Shown here: positions 43,597-52,781 of the stretch, one piece after another
Layout of the letters: each line of letters opens with the position of its first letter
Numbering within the stretch: the first letter of the stretch is position 1
Origin: Zantedeschia hybrid cultivar
Taxonomy: Eukaryota; Streptophyta; Magnoliopsida; Alismatales; Araceae
NCBI GenBank assembly: GCA_030544215.1
Contig: JARZZO010000011.1
Span: 53,069,587-53,133,586, forward strand
Direction of reading: 5' to 3'
Length of the DNA stretch: 64,000 nucleotides
Notes under the pieces: model-generated
Told to the model about the DNA's origin: nothing
Databases searched by the model: none
Seen by the model: the letters and a program-made list of their open reading frames with translations, nothing else
Position numbers and translations under genes: made by a program

Positions 43597-45075
43597 TGTA
43601 GGCGCCCGGAACGTCCCCCGTCGCAGCTGCGAGCTTCGGGCGAGGGTTCTTCTCCGTTCGTCTTAGCACTGTGGCGATTTAAAGGAAAAGTTAGAATAAA
43701 AGTGTGATCGCCAGGAGCATTACCTCTCGGTCCCTGTGCTCCGCAGGATGGTGAGGATGTGATCGCGTTCTGTGGGAGCGGGAGATGCTAGTTCCTCCTT
43801 CTCTTCCTCCGGCCGGCCAGAAGAGGAGAGCCCGGTACTCTGCACACGTGAAGGTGGTAAGGATCCCCTGAAAGTAACAAACAAAACACAAAATAACCCG
43901 ATTAGGAATATTTGGTGCAGGATCTACTCATAAAGATATAAAAATCAACTACAATCAGGAGGGAACGCACCGGATAGGTGGTGGGGAGGGAAGGTGACCA
44001 TGTGTTATGGCCACCCACCTCCCGTTTTTTTTTTAAAAACCTCTGTGCAGGGGTAAGAACCACTAGGTCATCTTACGTGCATGCATGCAAATGAGGAGGA
44101 GTTGTGTGTGTGAAGAGTGAAGTGGTATTGATGATGCAATGGAGTGAATAAAAGAATGTAAAAAAGGGAAAGGTTAGAAAGACAAGCCCGTTTCGCAATG
44201 CAGCATAGGCCTTCCCTCTTGGAGACTCCTTGCCAACTTCCTCAAGCCTTTCTCCAGGAAATCCTCTTAACTCTCAAAATGCTCCTTCTTCTTAACCCGA
44301 AGTCCTTAACCCCTTGCTCGAGAGGATGTGGGGGGGTTTAAATAGGCGGAAGAAAAAGGGGGAAAAACAGGGGTCTAAATCCCCGTAAATCATCCTTCAA
44401 CCAATGGGGAGTGGTCAAGGGTCGGAGGTAGTGGTCGCGGCAGTCGCCGGAGTGGGGAGTGGTCGGAGTAGTGGGGAACGAGGGCGGTGAGTGGAGGAGA
44501 TCGTGGGGAAGACGGAGTCAAGGGGGTGGTTAAGGAGTGGACGGCCAGGTGACATGCCTTCCATTCTTGTGGTGGAAGGCGGCCCGGCTGGCCTTCGAAG
44601 GGAGTGGAAGGCGAGGGGTGGCCTTCGAGGGAGGCGGAAGGCAAAGGGTGGCCTTCGAAGGAGGTGGAAGGCAAGGGGGCTGGCCTTCTACGAAAAGGTG
44701 GTAAAAAGTGAAAAAGGTGGCTAAAACGGTGGAAGGCGAGGTAGCTGGCCTTCGAAGGTGGTGGAAGGCAGGGGGTGGCCTTCGAAGGCGGTGGAAGGCA
44801 AGGGGTTGGCCTTCCACGAAAAGATGAAAAAGGTGGCCAAAAGGGTGGAAGGCAAGGTGGCTGGCCTTCGAAGGTGGTGGAAGGCGAGGGGTGGCCTTCG
44901 AAGGGGTTGGAAGGCGGACTGACTGGCCTTCCACGAAAAAGGTGGCTAGAGTCGGGATTTGGTTAATGGGCATGGCTGGTAGTGGGCTTAGATGGCTGAA
45001 ATGAGGGGATTTATGATGATGAGCTGATGGTGGGGGGATTATGACCAAAAGGGTGGTCCAAAATCGGTGTCTACA
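43597..45075 (-). repeat. Tat2 3' LTR (1479 bp)
   Basis: The plus strand begins TGTAGGCGCCCGG and ends GGTGTCTACA. It is nearly identical to the right copy outside the internal GAAGGC array, where repeat-number differences explain the 23-bp difference in length. The TATA-like TATTTAAA is at 44344-44337 on the minus strand. The CCGGCCGG palindrome lies near 43807. Confidence 0.93.
44540..44936. repeat. GAAGGC/GCCTTC inverted-repeat array in Tat2 3' LTR
   Basis: About ten units of GAAGGC-N8 to N10-GCCTTC repeat at about 30-32 bp where adjacent, for example at 44575, 44607 and 44637. Two mixed units occur, such as GACGGC-N10-GCCTTC at 44540. The arms are perfect complements. The array is also in the 5' LTR at 61577-61980 with a different number of units, showing unit gain or loss since insertion. 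Confidence 0.85.
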
Positions 45076-46335
45076 AATGCCCTTCCGGGATACCTGTTTT
45101 GCAGTGGAATGGAATTGAATGATAAATAGGTGTTCCGGAAATCGAAACTGATTTTGGACAGCCCGAAAAGGAGTGAGCTATCCCCAGGGATGATATGCAA
45201 ATGCGGCAAATGCATGAAGACTAGCTATTTGAGCTGCAAGAGTGGTTTAAGAAAAGGAACAGAGTTCAGTACTAGAGAATCACAGTCCGTGGGACCCCCG
45301 GGTGCTGGAACCGCAGGGCCTTGGCGTACCAGAATATAGCGATCTGGCCCAAGGGGATCTCGAGCATGAAAGGTGTAGGAGTGTGACTTGAAGAACTCTC
45401 AACACAACGGGCGCGCGGTGGCCTGGCGCATCATGGGATCGCCAAGTGAGAGGATCTCAAGCACACGTGGTGAAAAGCGGAAGGGGTCTTGCAATTCGAA
45501 GGGATAACCGATACACAAATGCCAGAATCACAGATCAGCGATGGGTTAAGCAAAGTGATGAATGATGGTCATTGCCCCTAGGGCGGGAATGAATGCTTAT
45601 GCAAATGCATGCTGGGTTGAAAATTAAAATAAATTCCTAATGCAATTTCTAATGCAAACAGGAGGGATTTATTGGCCAATCGAATAACTTGGGGAATATA
45701 GACTCCTCATTGTTTTGTTTAAAGAGGAACTCAGAGTCTATACGCCCGAAGCTATTAGCCTCCTGTGTTTTCGATGCTACTTGCTTCGGATTCCCTGCAG
45801 CTGCAAGAACACACATCAGCAATGTTCGCATATTCAATAATCTCATCATCACATATTGAATTGCAGGAAGATAAGAAGCAAATGTTTCGTTTCGAGTCGA
45901 AGCCGATATGGAAGATATGGCTATTCTATTGGTAGAATGCCAATCCAATATGACTTCGACTCGAATTCCATGATGAGCCATTAACTCATTTGATGGAGGT
46001 GGTCTCCTTCTTTGTGAGGTGAGGTTACCTCCTCGAAGAGAAGGGAGAAAGGCATCTTGTCCTCTTCGTGGATGGGCTTTTTTTTTTTTTTTTCTTTAAG
46101 GTGGTAGAAGGCCAGGTGGCTTGCCTTCCACGAAAAGGTGGAGGGCCAGCTAGCCTGCCTTCCACTAAGTGGTAGAAGGCAAAGGGCATGCCGTCCACAA
46201 AAGGGGAAAGAAAAGAGATGTGTATGCCTTTCCGTCTTTTGTGGAATGTGGAGAGAGTTGAGGTTATCCCGTGACTTTTTAAAAGAGAGGGTTGTCGCGG
46301 GGTCTTCTTCCAGAACTCTACTTTTATGTGAAAGG
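45076..46335. other. Tat2 region between 3' LTR and gene A
   Basis: This 1.26-kb stretch has no supported gene. It contains a T run at 46078-46095 and three more GAAGGC/GCCTTC-type units at about 46108-46200, just upstream of gene A. Tat1 likewise has units upstream of gene A (25029-25086). The element-strand sequence at the LTR border (45076-45095) is only moderately purine-rich. Confidence 0.55.
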
Positions 46336-47585
46336 ATGGCCTCCTCTTCTGCTCGTGCTACTGCCAAGGTGCCTCAAATTATGTCTGATGTGGATGGCCA
46401 TCTCAGCAATCTGGTGGCCCACGGACAGGTATGCTCGAACCTTTATTTGTTCGTCCTGCCTTTCTCTTTTTCTTTGTTGATTTTTTGGCTACCTTGCAGC
46501 CTCTCCCAAAATTTCCCGATGCTAGGCATACCCGCAAATATGCCTAGCTCGCAGCCCTGTTGGAGGTGATAACATTGAGCATGAGAGTGTACATGCACCG
46601 ATGGAACTTGACCCGTTCTATCGTGTTTGCGAAATGGTTTGCTGCAATCCACTGGCACTGGGAAGGGCTGGGTGCGCTGCTGGAGTTGTGGCATCCGGAG
46701 ACACACACCTTTGTGTTCCGAGAGTTCGAGGCGTCAATCTTGCTAGAGGAGGTGGAGACCTTCTATGGCTGGGAAGGCCTAGCCGCTGGTGATCCCTCTG
46801 GTTTGCCTGCATGGGAAGAGATTTTTGCTGGTATTGTGCAGGACAAACGGGAAATATGCCGCATGACTAACAGCCGAGGGATTCTCGTCGACCGCCTTGC
46901 ATATTGGTTGATCCGGGAAATTAAGCGCAAGGTGGTCGAATCTGAAAGGCTGATGCGAGGCTTGTGTCTAGTCCTTGGAGGAGTCCTGTGGTTTCCCACT
47001 ACAGGCTCGGTGCTAGAGAAGGAATATGTGAGCGTGCTGAGCTTACTGCAGAGAGGCCACTCTCTTGCCCCGGTGATCTTGTCACACCTGTACGGAGGGC
47101 TCAGCCATATGAGCATGGGGCGATCTGCAAGAGGAAGTTTGTTCACTTTGCAACTATGGATGGAAATGCATGTATCCTTCGACTTTGATGAAAGTATAAC
47201 TTCTGCCTCAAGAATATTTCAGCACAGTGCGTGGTATCCTGCACGCTCACTTCTTGGCCCCGAGGATCAACTTAGATGTCTCACGGCTCATCTGAAGACG
47301 CGGGACGACTGGCGTGATTACCTAAACTTCCTGCCTGTGGAGAACTTCATATTTGTTCCAATGGTCCTTCGAAACATGGAGTTCACCACAAGGGCTTCTC
47401 GCGGTCGTGAGTTATGGCTGATTGGCCCTGATGAGTTAGCCGTGTATCAAGGACATCGCTGTCATCTTCAGATCGGTGTTCCCAGACAGGTACCGCTCCC
47501 TGCTCTACATGATACCTTGATCGTGCCGCGACACACTGGATATGCGAGAGAGGCTCAAGCGCTGGAGCGGCTTCGACGTGCATGA
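46336..47585 (+). pseudogene. Tat2 gene A: two-exon PMD-like gene with a possible premature stop
   Basis: Exon 1 is 46336-46428 (31 codons, MASSSARATAKVPQIM) and exon 2 is 46500-47585, joined at a GT-AG phase-0 intron like Tat1 gene A. Exon 2 has WHPETHTFVFREFEASILLEE, the PMD-type signature shared with Tat1, then a long open frame to TGA at 47583. A TAG at 46545-46547 interrupts the start of exon 2. If the AG of that TAG served as the splice acceptor, exon 2 would begin at 46548 in frame and the stop would be removed; the upstream pyrimidine tract is weaker there. It is antisense to gag-pol. Function unknown. Confidence 0.8.
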
Positions 47586-47752
47586 CACTTCAGAGGAAGT
47601 CACAAAATATGTAGGCTATTTAGCCAATATCCGTCCTGCTGTTTGTGCCTTTTTTATGGGGCGCAGAGCTTTGGAATAATGTAGCCTCTTGATTTCTAGT
47701 GAATAATATCAATTTCTTATTTTTTCCTGAAATTCCTCCTGTAGAGCGGACG

Positions 47753-48004
47753 GGCGGCCAGCACGTGGCCGTCCGAGCGTACGGAAGGCCAGCGCGTAGC
47801 CGTCCGTGCGTTGGCGGACGGCCAGCGCATGGCCGTCCAAGCCCACGGACGGTCAGCGCGTGGCCGTCTGTGTCGGCCACGTGCCGGCGGACGGCCAGCG
47901 CATGGCCGTCCACGCGCGCGGACGGCCAGAGCGTGGCCGTCCGTGCCCTGTCGGACGGCCAGCGCATGGCCGTCCACGCAGTGGGCAGCCATGCCATGGC
48001 CGTC
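47753..48004 (+). repeat. GACGGC-N9-GCCGTC array between Tat2 genes A and B
   Basis: Eight units have cores (6+9+6) starting at 47753, 47784, 47817, 47848, 47890, 47921, 47954 and 47984. The spacing is 30-33 bp apart from one step of 42. Centres are partly shared (CAGCGCATG recurs). It occupies the promoter region of gene B (ATG 48111), the same place as the Tat1 array with GGCGTC arms. The ORFs across it on both strands are composition artefacts. Confidence 0.9.
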
Positions 48005-48110
48005 CACTTGGGGTTTAAGAGGACTTAACCCGGCACTCCCCTCTTTCTCTTGGCTCCTCTCTTATTCTTCTCCTTCTCTTTTTCGTTCCGACCTTCGAAA
48101 GAGAACGTCC

Positions 48111-51094
48111 ATGGCGAGGGTATGGCTCCCCCGTGCTCTTAGGAGGAGGAGGGCCGGCGGCGGCGACGAAGTGGGTCCCAGTGGCGGCGGCGGCGGCGGA
48201 GGCGAAGCCGTCCGCGCAGGCGATGCCGAGGACGCATACGGCGGCGAAGACGCCCCCAGCGGCAGCGGCGGCGGCGATGCCGGAGAGGAAGGAGAAGAGG
48301 TAGCGGCGGCGGCGACAGAGGAGGACGAGGAAGACGAAGGCGGTGGCGAGGGCGAGGAAGAGGAGGGAGAAGGCGAAGGTGACGGAGAGGACGGCGGCGA
48401 GGAAGCGCCCCCGAGGAAGAAGGTGAGCTTCTTTTTTTTTTTGATTTCCTGTGAAGCGCAGGGAGGGCGGCCGGCGGAGGCGCCGTCCGTGCAGACGGAC
48501 GGCGGACGGGCCTGCCGTCTGCCCGCGCGGATGGCAGACGGGCCGGCCGTCCGCCCGAGCGGACGGCGGACGGGCCCGTCGTCCGCCCGAGCGGACGGCG
48601 GATAGGCCCGCCGTCTGCCGGGCTGGGCGGCAGACCGCCCTACCGTCCGGCCAGGCGGGCGGCGGGCTTGCTTGCCGTCCGACCAGGTGTAGGCTCAATT
48701 GTATATGCCCTTATTCTCTGATGTTGTTTGGATTTTTTTTCAGGGTCCTCAGAGGGTCCGAGGCCGCGTTTCATGGGAGCTGGTCTGGGCCTGGTACCAC
48801 GCCCTGCCTGATAGGCTCATTTCCCAGGTGGACGCTTTCGGGTTCGGGCCGCTGTTCCGAGTCCGACCGTTCATGGTGGATGCGCCCTTCCTAGTGGCTC
48901 TCAGGGAGCGCTGGGACGACAGATGCAGGGCCTTCGTCATGCCCTGGGGACACATGCTGCCCACGCTGGAGGACGTCTCCTTCTTGACGGGCCTGCCGGT
49001 TATCGGAGATCCAGTGGTGGGTCCCAAGCTCAGGGACTATCGCCAGTTATCTGATCGACTATTGGGCGAGGGATACTACAGGGTGCAGGGAGCGCTATCT
49101 CATATACCCCTTGGGCACTTCGCCCGATCGGTGGGGTTGAGCAGGGTGCGGCGGATGCCGAGCGAGATGCTGGAGGCCTTCGCAGAGAGAGTGGAGACAC
49201 TCCTAGACTTGGATGACCGATCGGATGACGAGAACCTGTGGATCTTCCTCCTGTTTTTCTTTGGGCGGCTGCTATTTGCCACAGCTTCAGATATAGTTAA
49301 TCTGAAGTATATGCCGCTGTTGGAGGACCTTGAGGCAGCGAAGAAGATGGCGTGGGGGGCTGCCATGCTGGGTCATCTTTTCTCCCACCTGGTGGGCTAC
49401 CGCCAGGGTTCTGGCAACTTGGGTGGGTTCACCCCTTTTCTCCAGGTAATCCTCTTAGCTATGGTTCTCCATCCTTACTCATACTGATTGGCACTGACTA
49501 GGTTGTCTCTTGCAGATCTTGGGTTACACCCGCTTTCCCTTCGGCCGAGGGAATGTATTAGCGGATAGCGAGGGGTGGACCCCTTTGATGGCGCGGTGGG
49601 AGGTGGTCCGGGACTATCGCCCGGTGTCGTACCGTGTGGAGGACATCCGCGGTCAGCTTGATACATTCCCTTCTCATATGGTGAGTAACTTGAAGTACAT
49701 GTGCATCCGAAATGATTAGGTCTAATTCTTTGTTCCATTCAGGTGGTGTGGATGCCATACGCGGAGGAGGATCTGGCTGATCAACCGTGGGTGTCCCAGA
49801 GCCTTTCTCAGTTCCGGCGGGAGGTGCCCCTGCTATGCGTGAATATCTGTGACGGCCTCTTCGTCCGGCTGGCATACCGCACATGGGGATGGCATCAGCC
49901 TCTACTTGCTTACCCAGACCATCCAGATATGAACCGAGGTCGCCACCGATCTCCTGCTATCGGTCAAGATTGGCGAGTAGTGAGGCGGGCTGAGATCGCC
50001 ATATGGTACTGCACCGGGGATGCCCTGCAGGAGGACAAATCTCTGCGAAACAGCTTCAGGTACTTGGGAGATTATTCCCGGCGGTACTCAAACCGCATGT
50101 TTCTAGATACACGGCGGGTACGTCACTTTAACCCTCCAGTTTCTTGCACTTAAATTCTCCATGGACTAATCTTAGTGATATACTCGTAACAGATGCCTGA
50201 GACTGAAGCTATCGAGATCTTAAAGAGTCAGAACGAGCTTCTAGTTCTACAGACGAGCGATCTGTTTACCCAGATTAGAGAATTGGTAAGAAACCTGATT
50301 TCTGAGTTAGGATGTAACACTGTCCACTTTATCTTTGAAAAAACTTTTGTGATGCAGAGAGAGGCGCTAATCCGCCATGGGCTGCGAGGGGATCCAGGTG
50401 CGGGCTCATCATCCCAGGGGCCAGCTGCCCCAGTTGATTGTGAGACTAGATTGCAAGATGCTCTCCGCCGGGCGGAGGCCCGAGAGGCTGATTTGGCACA
50501 GCAGGTGAGACTCGTTCTGCACTTGTGTTCTAATGATTGAGCATGTCTGACTTTGAGTTTCTTTAGCAGCGCCAGGAATTGGAGGCCGCTTTGGCGAGGG
50601 CGCAGGAGTTGGAGAACCTCAATCAGCAGTTGAGGGACCAAGTTTTGGAGGAGCGGACGGCGAGGGCCAGGGCGAGCGAGGGATCCCACCCGGATGTGTA
50701 CTGGGAGGGTAAGATGGCTGGCCTACAGGAGGAGCTGGCGAGGTCGCAGACAGAGGTGCGGGAGCTTGATTTCAAGTACCGAACCATGTGGGACCGGGTG
50801 ATGAAGAAGGGGCGAGAACGAGCTATGCGATCCGGCACTCAGAGTCCAGGAGCTCGTCCCCCCATTCCTGCCCCGTCAGTCGGCCAGGCCCCTGCTGGGA
50901 GCTCCGTCTTCAGAGACCTCGACTCCCTTCTAGCCGAGGATGCGTGGAGAGCATTGCAACCCACGGGCTCATCGGGGTCTATGCGTCCAGCTTCCGGACA
51001 TCGTCGTGCTCGTGAGGAGGACGCCGAGAGCCAGATGAGGCACCCCTCTCGGGATAGGAGAGATGATGATGCGGAGGGAGGGAGGAAGGATTGA
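48111..51094 (+). CDS. Tat2 gene B: intact seven-exon plant mobile domain gene
   Basis: Exons are 48111-48422, 48744-49445, 49516-49680, 49743-50117, 50193-50285, 50358-50504 and 50570-51094. Every intron is GT-AG and phase 0, and the joined frame of 772 codons has no stop. Exon 1 starts MARVWLPRALRRRR and is then glycine- and glutamate-rich, a possible nuclear signal followed by an acidic tail. Exon 2 carries the PMD core (LRERWDDRCRAFVMPWGHML, TLEDV, TGLPVIG, LLFFFGRLLF). Exons 5-7 are a coiled coil ending in a charged tail. Exon 7 could start three bases earlier, at 50567. PMD proteins such as MAIN act in silencing and genome stability; the role here is inferred to be chromatin-related. 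It runs antisense to a defective gag-pol. Confidence 0.88.
48466..48679 (+). repeat. Seven-unit 32-bp array in intron 1 of Tat2 gene B
   Basis: Units GACGGC-N10-GCCGTC start at 48466, 48498, 48530, 48562, 48594, 48626 and 48658, exactly 32 bp apart each time. Arms vary slightly (GGCGGC, GATGGC; GTCGTC, ACCGTC). The array fills intron 1 (48423-48743). Tat1 intron 1 also holds units, with different arms. Confidence 0.92.
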
Positions 51095-51260
51095 GAGGGT
51101 ACCAACGCAGGGGTATGCCCCTGTGTAGTAATGATGTATGATTATGATGTTATGCTTGCATATTTCTCTATTTACATGGGCACTTTTGTTCTGCTTTATG
51201 TTTGTACCTGTGATTCCTGCATGCACAACATTAAGGGAAACTGTTAGTAGTATCTGTTTT

Positions 51261-51324
51261 CGGCCCCTTGCCCAAAAAAGAGCAACTACCTTTTCCCTAG
51301 CCTTCGCATAGGGTCAAGGGGCCG
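51261..51324 (+). other. Inverted repeat in the 3' flank of Tat2 gene B
   Basis: CGGCCCCTTG (51261-51270) and CAAGGGGCCG (51315-51324) form a perfect 10-bp stem with a 44-nt loop, 167 bp after the gene B stop. Tat1 has an equivalent 8-bp stem with the same GCCCCTTG core and a 45-nt loop. It is a candidate 3'-end or RNA-stability element of the antisense transcript. Confidence 0.68.
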
Positions 51325-52781
51325 TGTCCTACTAACCAGACAAATGGAAGGATATTAATGCGTCATGCAAATGCAAATGATATTAACGAAATGAGATGTG
51401 TGAGAATTTTTTATTATTATTATTTTATTTTATTTTTTTTCCGTCTACCTGGTGACTGCCCAGAGTCAGCCTAGTCGAATGATGAAAGGGAAATGCACAC
51501 TCAACTTCCCAGGTATCCTAAGCTTGCATCTAGATTGATTTGGGCCTCTAGACTCCTCAAACTAACCTCGACCGGTTAAGACTCATACTGATGACAATAC
51601 CGTCATGCCATGCTTAGGCTCCCAGCTGCTTCCGACCATTAAGTTTGCCCAAAAAGTTTTTGAGGTAAATAATTTGCCCGACCCGGGTCTCTTTCCTCAC
51701 AATCTAGAAGGTATATGATGGAACACCTTGGAACCCTAACGGTCAACCGCGCGACGCTGACCCGGAATCAGACGCCGTTGCACCGATTGGTGACGCGCAT
51801 GCATTGACCTAAGCCCGAAGTTTTCGAGAGTACACATTGGGATTATAGTTAAGAAATTAATTCACCAGAAACATCAACGTTACTCTTTACCCATTTTAGA
51901 CTCCTGTGATCATGTGAGCATGTGACGATTTTTGAAAACGAACCATTTTGAAATGATGTTCAGTCTTTAGATAGCTATCTCGTGCTGAACCTTGAGGGAG
52001 AAAAAGTGAAGAAATTGTGGAGACAAACCTCACAGGAGGATCAACAAAACCGTTAAAAGGGGGAGCTGTGACAAAACGGACCTCTTTTGACCTCTTAAAT
52101 GCCCCTATTTTGACTTTTCAGGCCTTTATTGGATTTCATGGCCAGGCACGGTCACGACCAGGCTTTTTTTCATGATTGCTTGAACCCCTTTTTTCATTTT
52201 TGTGTATTTCTTTTCTGCTCTTGACATTTTGGGGTTATTTGATATTCCGCCAGCGGGGACACTGCCCTCTTCACGTGCTCTGGTCCTTTGTATTTCATTT
52301 CTGGGCCCTTTTTTATTGAGGGGTTACATCTATCGGGTTTTTTGAGGGACCGCAATTTGCTGAGCTCGACCGTTTAAGGGCGTCAACTGTCCTGATCGGT
52401 CGAGAGACGAAGAGCAAAGGTTCCATTTGACAGTGCACTAAAGACTTGGAACTCATTTTAAACAGGTTCTATTTGAAAAAACGTGCAGGTGTGTGCATCT
52501 CATGATGAGCATAGGGATCCGTATGAAAGTAAAGTAGACACTTCCAAGGTTCTGGTGGACCAAAATCTTAGTCGAATCCTAATGTTAACCCAACCTATCA
52601 TGCAACTAGACCTAGACAGGGGGTTACATGGCAGTCACTAGACAGTTGGATTTTGTGTTTTTTTTTTTTTTTTTTTTTTGATTTTTTTGTCATTTTCATT
52701 AACATATTTACAAATATTTTTGATGCTTTTTGGATATTCGATTTTTTGGGATTTTTGATTTTTTGATTTTTTTTGTGTTTT
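51325..52781. other. Tat2 interval between gene B and pol 3' ends
   Basis: The convergent interval has no gene. It holds T-rich runs at 51409-51441 and 52656-52775. A plus-strand AAAAGGGGGAGCTGTGACA at 52055-52073 resembles a polypurine tract followed by an LTR-like TGTGACA start, but it points the opposite way to Tat2. The T-rich run near 52660-52775 is where Tat1 has its A-rich array, on the equivalent strand side of pol. Confidence 0.5.

Noticed and set aside
44390..45048. Proline/serine-rich ORFs in the Tat2 LTR, repeated at 61426-62061
   Set aside because: They are readings of the GAAGGC/GCCTTC repeat array within the LTR.
47620..48010. Overlapping arginine-rich ORFs on both strands
   Set aside because: They are readings of the GACGGC/GCCGTC repeat array, which is nearly the same on both strands; they are not genes.
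48466..48679. Array of conserved arms with variable centres that superficially resembles a CRISPR array
   Set aside because: The DNA is a plant retroelement intron, the repeats are only 6-nt arms, centres are 10 nt, and no cas genes exist.
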